A stretch of 64,000 bases of DNA. It comes from Isoetes taiwanensis. Taxonomy: Eukaryota > Streptophyta > Lycopodiopsida > Isoetales > Isoetaceae. Positions 44,735 to 57,118 of this stretch are shown one piece after another (within the stretch, counting starts at the first letter, position 1; each line of letters starts with the position of its first letter). The stretch spans positions 8,638,105-8,702,104 of the forward strand of contig JAJEKV010000051.1 in assembly GCA_021234155.1 (NCBI GenBank). The letters are read 5' to 3'. The position numbers and the translations under genes are program-made. The notes beneath the pieces were generated by a model. That model had not been told where the DNA came from. It worked only from the letters and a program-made list of their open reading frames with translations, and searched no databases.

Positions 44735-46697
44735 TTATGCAACCGGAACACTGCATGGTGTCAAATCATCTTTTCTCAAATACATCAAAGAAAAAACATT
44801 TGTATTAACTTTGAAAACTTTTTTAGCCTGAGTGGCTGACATGAGCTTACTAGGCTCTACATGCGGTAAACCTTGAACCCTAACTACTCCATTTGATGGT
44901 AAATTAAAAATTAAGGTGTGTGTTGGCCAAAGAATCTGGGGCTCAACTTGCTGTAACCATTTTATGCCTAGAATGACATCATATCGCTTTAACTGAGCGA
45001 TGTCTAGATCTATGGACATAGATGTTACAACCCGGGATTCCTTGTCCAATAACTCCAAACAAACACCCCTTGCTTGCTCATTGTGATACTGAATTTGTGG
45101 TTCAACCTCAGACTCGATCACGTACGGAGCCACCTCATTCAATTCCAGCCCTAGATCTTGTGCTAGATCTGCAGAAATAAAGTTATGAGTGCTTCCAGAA
45201 TCAACCAAAACATTGATTCTACCTAACAATCTGATAACTTTATCCGCCTAAGAGCGTGGAGTAGGGCTTACCATCTCTTCTCGAGCGATAACTGATAACG
45301 CCTTTACCTCCAGCTTATCATTTACCTTTGCAGTGCTGGTCAAAACTTTCTTGCGAGGCTTTGTACATTCTCGGGAAAAGTGTCCGACCACCCCGCAACG
45401 ATAACATCCCTTAGACTTATCCGTTTTGGCCTCACCTTCCTTGGCCTTGGCCCCGGTGGCCTTATCCTTATCCTTAGAATCATTCTTCTGCTTCTTAGAG
45501 AGAGCAGATCTCTGGGAGTTTCCCCTGGCCCTCTTTGCCTTCCAATTAGCAAAGTTCTGAGCCTTCTTGGATTCTTCCCTACCCACCAGTTTCCTGGCCA
45601 TCTCCACAGCCAACTAGCGGGTTCTGCCTGCAGCAAATGCGTGTGAATGCTAGCATCCCCTAGACCATTTATAAAATGATCTACGCGCATCCTGCAGTAA
45701 TTTCGGGTAAACGCGAAAAGAGCGCCCTCAGCTCCGTCACATAATCCCACAGAGACCCTGTCTGAGTGAGCTCCTTCAGCTGTATGAGCGCATGACGCCG
45801 GTCATAATGAGGTGCATACTCTTGTCGGAATAAATGACAAAATTCCCTCCAAGTACGCAGCTTCTGACCATTCTCGGTGTGAATGTCCCACCATGTAGCC
45901 GCCGGTCCCTTCAGCTTCAGGGTGGCATACATAAGTCGGGCATTCTCGCCCTTCTTCGTGGCTGCAAAATATACCTTCATTTGATTGAACCATCGCATAG
46001 CCTGCTCCGGCGTTACATCCTTGCCATAGAAATCTGGCATTTTTACACGCTCTAGAGATTTAATCTCTCAGAAAGTTCCCCCAGGGACTCTTCTAGCTGA
46101 GCAATACCTTCTATGACATTCTGAGTTGCTGGTTCCTCGGCCAACCCCGTGTTTAATCCCGGTGGTGCACTAGGTCCCGGTCGTGCAACCCCGTGAGAAA
46201 CACCATGGCTTGCCCCTGGAGCAGTGGGAGCTGCCCCAGCCACCTGCAGAAACTTCTCTACCACGCTACTCAAGCGAAGTTCTCGGGCCTTCCCTTCAGC
46301 AGCCCACTTCTGCAGGTTTTCTTGTATCAACCCCAGGGTGTTCTGAAACCTGGCTTGTTCCGCCCTTATCTCGTTCAGTTCTCCAGTTAGACGGTTGATA
46401 TGACTTATACTTTCGTCAGGTAAGTTTCTATCGACCGGACCCCGCTCAGTATTTGCTCCCAGAGCGTTCCCGGCATTCACATTAGCTGCACTTGCAGCAT
46501 TAACGTGATCAGCACCTTCAGGAATAGCTGCTCTAGGAGCAGCTTCTGGGGGTGCCCCCCTTCCAGCTCGAACTCGGGCAATTCATCGTCCAGATGAATG
46601 TCCTCAAGAGCAGGTATTATGCCGTCCTCTGGCGGTTGCACTTCAGGCATACCGTCAATTGGTCCAGCTGGCATATCAGGCACAGGTTCAGCCATTA
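44735..46697 (-). pseudogene. Gypsy gag and protease, frameshifted
   Basis: Gag starts at Met 46695 just inside the primer-binding site. A frameshift occurs near 46520. Central gag has GKDVTPEQAMRWFNQMKVYF, ATWWDIH and EFCHLFRQEYAPHY. A CCHC zinc knuckle (CYRCGVVGHFSREC) lies at about 45400. The aspartic protease begins near 45229 with NVLVDSGSTHNFISADLA, which keeps the D-S-G active site. The reading stops at 44750 within RKDDLTPC, where foreign DNA begins. Confidence 0.85.
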
Positions 46698-46710
46698 GGC
46701 TCTGATACCA
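46698..46710 (-). other. Gypsy primer-binding site
   Basis: TGGTATCAGAGCC on the minus strand is complementary to the 3' end of plant initiator tRNA-Met and lies one base inside the 5' LTR. Confidence 0.85.
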
Positions 46711-46711
46711 C

Positions 46712-47702
46712 TGCTATAATGCAAAACATTTTCCTTAAGAACAATCTCTGCCTGCGCGTTAACACCGACTAGCTTCCACCCGCACCTTGGATCCCGGATC
46801 CCCCTCGCTAATGTTATCGGCTTACTGCTATGTGAATTTTTCCACAGAAGCCCGGATTCCTTCAGAGAATCCCTCTGAGTTAAGCACCTACCGGATGCTT
46901 CACTCTGACTGATCTTTGGCAGTAGCAATCTGCCTTGAGATCGTAAACACAGTCCCCAGGCTGCACTCCGACCCTATGGGTCCAGTGATGATCCAGCTCC
47001 TGGCAGCAACAGACTGCCTTGGAACCACACTATCAGCTTCGGAATCCAAATCCGAACCCAAAGCCTGGTTATTGAATCTTACAGCAATCTCTCTGGGCAG
47101 AATCGGCTCTCAATCTCTCAAGACCCGGTTTCCTCTATCTGCCTGAAACCATCCCTTAGGCTTTATAGAACTCTATCTTGAGTTCACAGGCAGTCTTGCA
47201 TGCCCAAATCCGGCCAGATCAGGCCTTTACTTGACCCGAATCCATGCTCTATAGCTCCTCTTAGAGATCTGGCAGCCGGACTTGCTTCCATGCTTTGTTA
47301 CTCTGATACAAATCAGGTTTTGAAGACCCATCCAATATTTCGATGCCATGTAACCATAGCTAAATCTTACATTTAAATAACATTGGCCCCTAGGGCCTAT
47401 ACAACTTACATTAACATTAATATCTAATGTTAACCATGTAAGCTTATGGGTCCTCTGCCCCGGTCAATCCCTGCTAGCTCTTGCCGCGCTAATATTTAAT
47501 AATATAGCGCCCCCTAGTGAACCATTAACCTCCGCTAGCCATTATTACCTTTTACCCCGCATCTCGTCACCGTAGACTGATTACAGTCAACACGGCTCAT
47601 TAAATCACAACTGCCTGGCAATCGCGACCAATAGTACCCCCGTGCTCATGGACGTCCGTCAAGGGCCCGATTCTGGCTATGCCCTTAGGAGCACCTGTAA
47701 CA
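46712..47702 (-). repeat. Gypsy 5' LTR
   Basis: It matches the 24720-25743 LTR along its length, apart from the 59-bp duplication there and insertions of about 15 and 50 bp here (near 46962 and 47050). A TATAAAG box lies at about 47165 on the minus strand. The many substitutions and indels between LTRs indicate an old insertion. Confidence 0.85.
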
Positions 47703-47707
47703 TCACT

Positions 47708-48780
47708 GTCTTTGGTTTTTTAAAACCTTTACCGCCTTTGGTTTTTGAAGCAACCGTAGGATGCCCGACATGGCAAACATGCAACTGCGGCTGTTAGACT
47801 GTCTCTATAGGCTCCCGATGCACTGGATTTAAATATCAAACCTACTTCACATGTTCTTTGCAAACCCTAGGCCATGCAAACATGCAATAGCAGAGGCAAC
47901 GAATAGCCTTTTTACGAAGGATGAGACGAAGTCTTTGAATTCAAAAGCTGTGGACATACAAAAGGGATTCATGGTCGTCCATTGTATGATGCTTCGTTCC
48001 ACCGGCCCTGCTTCGCCCCTGCTTCATTCCGGCGCCGCAAGTGCTCCATTCTAACGGCCCTACTTCTGGCCATCACCCCTGCTTCAGAAAGAACTGCCTA
48101 AAAGAAAGATCTACAGGAAGTAAGCTCAGGAAGTAAAGATCCACAGCTATAAGCCAGCTCCAAGAAACTCGTCCACTGCTATAAGCCAGGTCTAAGAAAC
48201 TCGTCCATAGCAAGAAACTCGTCCAAGAAACTCCAAGAAGCTCGAAAAATGATAGAAAAGACACAATAAACCAAAGATCATCCACAAGCTTACAAAATCA
48301 TAGGCGCTCTACTTGAAAATGGAATCAAAAGAAGGATCAGGCACATGCGCCTCAGAAAATGGCAAGAACAAGTGGATCCGAGATGCCTAAAGCCTTGGCA
48401 TCACGTCCATGCCATAGCCGGAGCTCGTCCGGCAAGACCAAAATGTGAACAGTGAAATTGGCCACGTCAGCAGAAAATGCTCCACCGAAATTTCACGTAT
48501 GAACATTCCTGTATACGGAAATGCCAGCTTCCTAGAGTATCACTCATTATTCTTTAGTTGTTGCATTTCTCACAGTTGTTTTTATTGGAAAACTCATAAA
48601 TTGCCCACCGTTAGTGGGCTTTACATGTAATTGTTCACTTTTTGTGATCATTCCATGTGATTGTTCACGAATAATGGGATAGTAATGTGTTATCAGTAGT
48701 TTGAGGGAGCCCCGTAAATATCGGATGCCATCACTTGTAAACCGTGGGTATATCGGGGTCTTTAACATGTTAAAACGGCC
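47708..48780. other. Interval without recognised genes
   Basis: Repeated AAGAAACTCGTCCA with TATAAGCCAG units occupy 48140-48235. A 67-codon frame at 47851-48054 has no motif. Nothing else supportable. Confidence 0.4.
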
Positions 48781-49512
48781 ATTAGCCATGTTGCCCTTTA
48801 TGGCCATATCTTAAGTCCGGTGCCAGAGTACCCCTATCAGATTTTTCTCTTTCCTTCCTTGTCTCGGAGTGTCTTTCTACTCCAGCCTGCCGCCTCATAT
48901 GCAGACCTGCACTAACCATCCACCCAGAATTGGTCGGCGCATTGCCGGACCGGATCTGCAGATTCAAACAATCTGTGATCACCCATTTTAACAGTTCTAC
49001 CTGCATGCCATCTAAATCTGCAGCCTTGCCATTTGTGAGATGGTGCAAGTCTTTAGTGACATCTACCTTTGATATAATCGGTACTGGGCCTAGTCGTGTT
49101 GGCACTTCATTCCACACTCTGTTAAGATCGTAAAGCCGGATCAAGTATTGCTTTCACTGTCCTTGAGATATGTTTCCAGTAGATTGCACGAGTCTTTGTA
49201 ACACCCTTCTCCAAAATGCCTTGGGTTGACGATCAAGGAGGTAAAACACTTCCATATATTGTGCCTTCTTGCCCTTGAGGAAAGTTTTTAGTGTTTAATC
49301 GCCTGCAATCTAAGAGTGGGATCAGCCACCATCCTGAGTTGGTGCTTAAGCTCCTTGCACTGAGAACCATGTTTCGAGGAAAGCTTTTCAAACATGAAGT
49401 CCTTGTGCGTTTTCTTCTAAAACATTCTTCTGTGGCACTCAGAAGGACTGTGACCAACTGGTTAGTTTGTTGCTCTAATGCAGGAGCTGCAAAATTCCTC
49501 CAATTCTTCTGA
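48780..49512 (-). pseudogene. LINE reverse transcriptase fragment
   Basis: The minus frame from 49144 reads LGPVPIISKVDVTKDLHHLT followed by NGKAADLDGMQVELLKW, the start of a LINE reverse transcriptase. The same NGKAADLDGM occurs in the LINE at 41.9 kb, so both belong to one family. The preceding minus-strand part (49457-49145) gives weaker LINE-like frames. Neither endonuclease nor a 3' end is present. Confidence 0.65.
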
Positions 49513-49571
49513 TAGTACTCCGTCTAATCACAATCCAGGTCTAATCATAATCCAGGCGAAGCTGATGCATG

Positions 49572-50047
49572 TGTTACGAATCAAAGGTTAGTCAATAATC
49601 AAAAGATCGAACCAACACTAAATCACCAAGGATTTCCAAACCAGGCCTTCAGCCCAAAGCTCTCCACCCAACCGGGCTCGCAAAAACAAGAGTCACTAAG
49701 ATAGTCCATGCGCAACTTTGGTCAAGCTAGAAGAGGGTTTGAGATCATCAACCCTTAGAGAATCCTCTCTAAGACATAGATACAGAGTTTATAGAAGGTG
49801 GCAAGAAGCAGTCGAAGGAGCAGACAGGGATGAGGATGGATCTCCCTCCAATAAGCGCACCTCTTCCCCTTATATAGGGATTAAGGAGCCTTTTGGGAAA
49901 AAGGTAAAGGTACATCGGCTAATTATAGGATCTCAACCTTTTCCGAGATTCCATAAATATCCCAATGATGCAAGTCTCATGTTCTTTTTCCCATGTAACT
50001 ATCTTGCTCTTGCTTTCCGAACCACTCCCCCGAGCACCACCATATCA
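49572..50047 (-). repeat. 3' LTR of the non-autonomous element
   Basis: It starts TGTTACGAATC and ends CACCATATCA on the plus strand. A TATATAAG box on the minus strand lies at about 49870-49880. Confidence 0.8.
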
Positions 50048-51902
50048 ATTCCTCCCCTTCCCGGGATTGATCGTCCTCGATCAAGAATTATGGCAGAATA
50101 ACATAACCAAATCCATGGTTACAACCCTGATTGAATCCACAATCAGAAATATTCAATAATATAACCAAGTCCATGGTTACAACCCTGATTGATAACCAAG
50201 TCCATGGTTACAACCCTAATTGAATCCACAATCAGAAAATAATCAAGTCCCTTAGAAAATAATCAAGTCCAGCCCTTTAAGGCTAAAAATTTCTAAGTTC
50301 AGTAAAGACTTTCATTTCAGTTCTACTAGAAATGGCCTCAATTCACTTAGAGGACTTGACATCCTTATAATCGTTAATAAGGAATTCTGGCAAGGCTTGC
50401 TGATACTCCTGCGCAAGTCTCATTTGCATCGTAATGTCCATGTCCTGCGAAAACTCAATCACAGCTTTAGATTCTGCAAACCCAGTAACTGCTAACTGCA
50501 CATATCACCTAACATAAGTTCACGAAAAATTTCCACCCAATATGCCAAAGTGAACTTAGTTAGCATTGAACCATTACCGTCAAGCTTTTTAGTTTTTAGA
50601 TTTTTTTTTTTAAATTAGAACTTAATTTTTGGTCATTTCCCATAGAAATACATCAGTTCTTAAAACTCTCTCGTTGCTATACCACAACTAAATATAGAAT
50701 AATTCTTTCCGAGTCCATCTAGACAAAATTCGAAGCTTATAACAAGGTTTTAAGGGTAAATTTTTCCATACAAGTATACCCTTACCGTTGAGCATTTCAT
50801 GGTCCATTTTCTTAGTCCAAGCAAACACATGCTATACTCTTGTAAATAATGGATTCAAAAAAAATATCGTAAAGGCATTTTTTTGAAATACCTTTAAAGC
50901 CATCGAAACTCTTAAATCATAAACTGTTAAGGCCAGCGTTAGGGTTTCCGACGGGAGTCCTTGTGCTTATTTATTTATTATTTTTTTTCCTAGTGCGGGA
51001 TACCCATGCCTGATATCCCTTCTTAGTCAGCAATAAGAAAACATTTCGTATGCTGCTTCGTCCCAACCCCTAAGGAAGGGCTCAGGGCCTCGAAAACATT
51101 TCCAGAAAGAGGCTTCGGCTGGATTTGGCGGAAGACTCCATCGATTAAAAAAACTTCATCGACCTTGAACAGGGAGGTATTTGCATGTTCGATCATTCCT
51201 GCATCCCGATTTAGGGTCTTGCTTGCAGCCAAGATCCAAATGAAAGCATGGCTTGACCGATTAGGCATGGCCCGTCCGATTAGGGATAAGGCTCTGTATG
51301 AGCACCGGTAACTAGAAACGGATTAAAACTGAAGGTTTTGGCTTAATTCTGACGCAAAATTTGGCAGAGGCTATAGCGGAGCGGTAATCACAATCCTTGT
51401 TTTCATATTCGATAGAACAAAAAGGTCTTTTTGCATATTCGACACTTTTGGTATAGAGTATCTCAGCAGAATATCAAACTTCCTTTTTTTTCTTAAGAAA
51501 AAAGGTCTCCTTTTCCACCAGAAAGGTAAAATCGGCTTGAGATTTCCGACAGTTCTACTGGTCGATTCTTCCTGCAGAACATGTATAAGCTAGATAATTC
51601 ATTCATAGACTAGCAGTAGCATAAGTTTACTGCCGGTTTAAACTGGAACTGTTGTTCATCCAGATTCTTTGCACGAAAGAGATTCTTAGATACTCTTCTC
51701 TTAGATACTCTCATCAAGGAAATTATTATTCTAGCTAAACTTTTTGCTAGCAAAGCATCCAAAATCCTAGTTGTTAACTCTGATGGTTAACTGTAACAGT
51801 TATTTTTAATTCATCCAAATTCTAGCATCTTAGTTTCACTCTCAAAGATACCAAACCATTTTCCACAGCCTAGAAAAGAAAGAACCACGCTCTGATACCA
51901 CT

Positions 51903-52377
51903 TCTTACGAATCAAAGGTTAGTCAATAATCAAAAGATCAAACCAACACTAAATCACCAAGGATTTCCAAACCAGGCCTTTAGCCCAAAGCTCTCCGCCC
52001 AACCGGGCTCGCATAAACAAGAGTCACCAAGATAGTCCATGCGCAACTTTGGTCAAGCTAGAAGAGGGTTTGAGATCATCAACCTTAGAGAATCCTCTCT
52101 AAGACACAGATACAGAGTTTATGGAAGGTGGCAAGAAGCAGTCGAAGGAGCAGACAGGGATGAGGATGGATCTCCCTCCAATAAGCGCACCTCTTCCCCT
52201 TATATAGGGATTAAGGAGCCTTTTGGGAAAAAGGTAAAGGTACGTCGGCTAATTATAGGATCTCAATCTTTTCCGAGATTCCATAAATATCCCAATGATG
52301 CAAGTCTCATGTTCTTTTCCCCATGTAACTATCTTGCTCTTGCTTTCCGAACCACTCCCCCGAGCACCACCATATCA
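51903..52377 (-). repeat. 5' LTR of the non-autonomous element
   Basis: Nearly identical to the 49572 LTR, with the terminal TGTTACG altered to TCTTACG. The TATATAAG box is at about 52200 on the minus strand and would drive the element. Confidence 0.8.
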
Positions 52378-52382
52378 GCATG

Positions 52383-53756
52383 TGGAAGTTAGCTTTGTAG
52401 TGGACAAACCCAATTTTGAATCGAGGAATCCCAGTTTTGAATTGGTTAGAAGTCAACTGGCACTTCTAAGTTTTTTGAAATTGTATAAAATATGGATCAG
52501 TCAAGGGGGATTCACTCATGTATAAGGGGGATATGCCATCTGCGTGCATGGGTGGCAAAAAACCCCCGTATACAGATCTTTAAAAGCAAATTTTGACCCC
52601 TTTCGAATAAAAATTACCTAGGATAGTGCAAAAAATACCAGAAAAAGGACCCCCTGCCGACCGTATATGTACGAAAATGGGTCCAAAAAACCCCCTTCCC
52701 ATGCATGCAGATGGGTTATACGCCCAAAACTGTGAACCCCCCTTGGGATCAGTAGCCCAAATTATAAGACAAAGAGTTTTTGCAATAAGGCCAATTTTGA
52801 ATTCAGAAATTCAGAAGTCATCCAGTACTTCTAAGTTTTTTGAGATTGCCTTTGACACAGGATAAAATTGGGTTGGAGGAGAAAGAATTAAGGCAACAAA
52901 ATTTGCCGATAAAGCAAAGGCAAGGCTTCGAAACTCCCTAATGGGGATGCACCCTTATAATGATAGACGCCCACCTATACAACCTATGTCGTTTTTCTTT
53001 AGTCCCACAATTTTCAGACAACCCTATGTGGGACAACAGCTTATGTGGGACAGCAGCTTGTTTTAACTTTGACCTCCATTGCTATCTTTTTACTCTTTCT
53101 GCCTTTTATATATAGTATTGTCTTATTATATTTCTTCGATTCGACAATAACATAATTGTGAACCTTCAGCCTCAAACACACTTACATCTCTTATACCCAA
53201 TATACAGACTTATTATTAGTCCAGCAAAAAGTTCTTGATGTGACCCGCATACTTGCTGAACCTTGCGTACCCGTCATCCTCCTATTCACATAAAGTTCAA
53301 TAATCATTCATTGAGCAGGCCTCCACGTGATAGAAAAACATGCCCATCAATGCCTCTAGTTCATAAAAGGATCATACAAGAGTGGAAGAAGAATCTTCTA
53401 ATGCTTGCCATCTTTTATGATGCCAATCACCACTCTTCCATTTAATATGGAGTCCATAAGCCAGGTCTGAAACAGCGACGGACCAGAATTGGAACCTTTT
53501 AAATATTCATCTCCGAATTGAAACTGGAACTCACCCAACAACCACACATGGGCCATGTCTATATGTTGATTGGATTGTAGGCATCTCAGTGTGACACAAC
53601 CAGCATCAACATGCCCCACAAGATGTGCAGAATTTGACGACTTGTTTACATCTCCACAAACTGCCTTTGTTTACTGTATCCTCATCTGAGATGTCCGTAT
53701 ATGTGATGTCACAACAAAGCCATAGTAACAATGAAGAGCTTCCGTCAAAGCATGCA
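52383..53756. other. Interval with a short direct repeat, no genes
   Basis: Related segments at 52409-52490 and 52790-52855 share CCAATTTTGAAT and CACTTCTAAGTTTTTTGA. A short GTGGGACARCAGCTT duplication is at about 53027. A TTTTATATATAG box at 53105 could be a promoter or LTR relic. No coding sequence recognised. Confidence 0.4.
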
Positions 53757-54312
53757 TCAGCAATTTGAAATAGCACGATAATATAAGCAAAGGTCTTCTG
53801 GCTTCTTCCAAATGTAAGCCCGAACTGTTGCTAGACTCATCTCTGGGGGTAAGACCTAGATTTATATTGATCAAAAAATATTCAAGCAGTAAGTCCATAA
53901 AATTTCACATATTAAAAAGCTCAAACAATTGCCCACCTGCTGATTGCATAAGATCTGTATAACAGGTTTAGGCTGCTGCTGCCAAGACCGTAAACCTGAT
54001 CGATAGGTAGCAAGAGCACTTCCTGCCAGCTGTTGGCCCAACTGTGCAGAGTTTGCTGCTTGTTCACTGCCACTTTCCTCTGCAGGTTTCTCCACAACCA
54101 GCTTTTCCAAAATATAGTTAACAACCTGTACATAAGCAATACATTGAATTGATTTTCCATAAGAATGCACAACCTGAGCTCATCTAAACAATCTGTACCT
54201 TTTGCATTCTCAAAATACGTGGCACACTAAGCTTGCCCTGCTTAAGCACCTGCAATGAATTTCCCTCAAAGGGGTGCAGGAAGAAGTTGCACCTGCATAA
54301 AAAAAGAAGCAA

Positions 54313-54440
54313 CAATGCATAGGTCAATTTCATAGTAACATGTTTTTGCGCCTTGCATAAATGAAAGGACAAAGGTGCTTCATACTAACATGTTTTTGCA
54401 CCTTGCATAAATGAAAGGACAAAGGCGCTTCATACTTTGC
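54313..54440. repeat. Tandem duplication of about 60 bp in a WDR48-like intron
   Basis: AACATGTTTTTGC.CCTTGCATAAATGAAAGGAC followed by AAAGG.GCTTCATAC occurs twice in succession. It abuts the 5' splice site of the fourth listed exon. Confidence 0.75.
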
Positions 54441-55486
54441 ATGTTCTCATGGTGGGATTTGACCATGAATGACACAATCAATACACCACTTAGGGAGCTC
54501 TTTTTCATCTTCTGTACCATCTAAGTCTGTGGCCTTCTTCCTCCATGGTCCACCTTGTGAACCCTCCGTGATAATAGATGGGGGCAAAGTAGTTGAAAAC
54601 TCGAAGGCAGGCAGCACATCCATGTCATCATGTGAAGACTCACTCGGTCCTCTATGAGTGATGATCTCCAGGTATTGGCAATGGCATGTCTACATTTGCC
54701 AAATGTGGAGGGGTTGCCTTCTGTCTCCTGCGAGCCAACCAATGACTCAATAGTCCACGTAGTGTCTCCTGACCAAGGTTCAACTGCAACAATCTTCAAC
54801 ATAATAAGTTCCAAACGTGGTGATTAAAATACTATTTTGAGAAGCATATATCAGTTATGCATATGTAGAAAAAATATACAGAAGTATAACTGACTCTGAC
54901 ATATTTCTATTTCCAGTTCTTCTGTCTAAATTGTTTTCATATTCATATCTATCTCCAGATCTGTGTAGGAGAGATGTTTTTGCTGTTAGACAGACTTCTG
55001 TATAATTATGCCATGTGAAGGATTCTATAAAGCAAAAATGAGAATACAGTTTTATACTGTAAAGGTTTCTCTTCTTTTCTAGCGTATACTTTTTCCTTAC
55101 TCACAACTTCAAATATAAAAAAAAATCAAGTAAAGTACGGCCAACCTTGTTCTCTTCAGAAGCACCAGGAACCTGCAAATCTACAGAATCTATTTCCGCC
55201 GAAAAACATTGGGGTGTATCAAGATGCACAGAATTGTGAACCAAGCTGGAACACTAACCTGGTTAGGTAATAAGATTTTAGCAGGTATATTTGTCAAAAA
55301 AAAGGAATAACTTTTGTTGAAATCTTTACCATTTCAAATAACTCTTTTTCTTTTTCCTCAAAGGATATCTGCACATAAATCAAGAGCATTATGAGATGTG
55401 CATGAACCTCTTAGTCAACAACACCACAAGTGCATGTATTTTCATACCCTTCCAAAATCCTTAACAACGGCACCACGAGTTATCTC

Positions 55487-57118
55487 TGTGACGTTCCAAG
55501 GAAATATACGCTATAAATACATATATTTTCGGGTCCGTCACTATACAAGTCTACTTCTAGCCTTGTATACCTTAGGAAGTGCCATGGGTGCATATCTAAG
55601 TTATGTATATAACTTAGATAACCTTAGGATAAGACCCATATCCCACATGCCCTTATCCTATTGGGCAATCGCCACATGGCCACATCCCATTGGAGCCACG
55701 TGTCATCCCATTTGGACCCTAACCTATATTAACCTAAACCCTAACCCTAGGCCTCTTTTTCTAGCCCTATCACCCTAGGAACCTTCTTCGCACACGAAAC
55801 CCCGTTTCGAGCGCCGTTTGCTGTGGCATCTAGCCTAGTGCAGCAGCCCCCAAAGCGTGTGCACGATCTTGGAGTGAGCACGGCTTCGACCACTTCGAGG
55901 AGCATGGAGACGCCAGGAATGGGAGGGAGCGCTTCGGGAGCAGGTATTTGGAGTAGTGTCCATAGTTAGTTCATCTGGAAGTTAGCACTCCATATGGGTC
56001 AGTATGTTGTATCTAGAGTAGAGCCATCCTAGAACCCTTATTCAACATCTTGAACCCTAATCAAGGAACCCTAACTGTAAGTTAGATATGTATGATTAGG
56101 TTAGATGTTATTCTGATGATTATCATGATATGATGTTGTATGATGATGGTTGATCATGTTTGCTCCTCTGGGTAGAGACCTAGTAGCCTTACTTAATAAT
56201 GCTCCTAGTTAGACCCTTTAGTTCCTATTATTATGCGGCCTGTGCATAGGAACCCACCGGGCTACGGGGGCTATGATGTGACTCAGCACTACACAACAGG
56301 GCTAGAGGAGATACGGAGGGAGGGTCCCTGCTGAGCGTGGCTACTGGGGACCCCATAGCGGGCTAGGCTTATGGCCGGTCACTTCATGTGGGCCAGGCAT
56401 GGGTCCGACACACCCTGGGGCAATGGTGTTGCCCTGCCTCTCAAGAGTTGCAGGTGTTGGCCTGGCTCTTGTTTTGGGGGGTAAGTCGGGGACGAATCAT
56501 GTGTCGTCACGATTCTCTAGCTGCCCAAGGAACCTCTAGACCCTGGGGAGGGGAGATGCAACCCTTCCTGCCTCGACAGACCAGGGAGATGCAACGTGGA
56601 GTAGTCCCGATCGGTGATACCATGGGATTGCGTATCCGGAAGGTTAGAGTCATGCCAGAGCCTGATTTAGCCCATCTGCAAAGTATGCACAGGAGGGGCG
56701 GATGGAGTGGTCAACCCTAGCCATTGTCTATAGCCAGCCCCGCCATTGTTATGACTCAGTCTGCTCTATCTTGAGACCTAGCCGTCAGTCTACTTTCCCC
56801 AAGAGTCTGAGCCCTGGGTAGGAGCTCCTCATGTTTTACGGTATATGTTTATCTCTGATGTAACTATGGATATGTGGATGTGCTACCCTTCAAGGTAGTG
56901 TGCTGTATTGTTATTGCTAGTTCTGACGTTGTTTATGCTTCTGCTGTGATAGGAGCCCATAGGGGAAGGGCGCGCAAGACACCTTCATGTCCCCTTTCCG
57001 CACTAAGGTGATCCCAGAGTGCGGGATAGACGGAGGGCACGTGCGGTCGAAGGACCAGATGGGGGATTTCCTACGGAGTGTACGGCCGTGCGCCGTATAT
57101 TTTGTAGGGAGCGTCACA
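55487..57118. mobile_element. Solo LTR, 1.6 kb, inserted in an exon
   Basis: The sequence begins TGTGACGTTCC and ends GGAGCGTCACA, with ATCTC on both outer sides (55482-55486 and 57119-57123). A 5-bp duplication with TG...CA ends is typical of an LTR. No second LTR or internal domain is present, so it is a recombination product. The interior holds a telomere-like CCTAAACCCTAACCCTAGG stretch at about 55735. Confidence 0.8.

Larger units (their letters stand above)
24720..47702 (-). mobile_element. Ty3/gypsy chromovirus-type LTR retrotransposon, split by nested DNA
   Basis: The element reads on the minus strand. Its 5' LTR is at 46712-47702 and its 3' LTR at 24720-25743, with TCACT on both outer sides. 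The primer-binding site TGGTATCAGAGCC (46710-46698) abuts the 5' LTR and fits initiator tRNA-Met. A purine tract (AAAAGGAGGGGGAGGAA, 25744-25760) precedes the 3' LTR. Gag and protease lie at 46695-44735; RT, RNase H, integrase and a chromodomain-like tail lie at 28363-25790. The order RT before integrase is diagnostic of gypsy. Between them (about 28364-44750) is 16 kb of foreign DNA. Roughly 180 codons expected between protease and RT are missing, so a deletion accompanied the insertions. Confidence 0.85.
49567..52382 (-). mobile_element. Non-autonomous LTR retrotransposon, near-intact ends
   Basis: Two LTRs of about 475 bp (49572-50047 and 51903-52377) are flanked by GCATG at 49567-49571 and 52378-52382. 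On the minus strand a primer-binding site TGGTATCAGAGCGTGG lies directly inside the right LTR (ending at 51902). A purine tract GAAGGGGAGGAAT lies just before the left LTR. The 1.86 kb interior encodes no retroviral protein. The LTRs differ at only about a dozen sites, so the insertion is young. Confidence 0.85.

Noticed and set aside
44155-44751. 198-codon ORF as a new retrotransposon protein
   Set aside because: It overlaps the broken gypsy protease edge, has no motif, and contains internal direct repeats at nucleotide level that suggest non-coding DNA.
55725-55755. Interstitial telomere repeat as a chromosome-fusion scar
   Set aside because: Only two or three degenerate TAAACCC-type units, lying inside a solo LTR; too few for a fusion signal.
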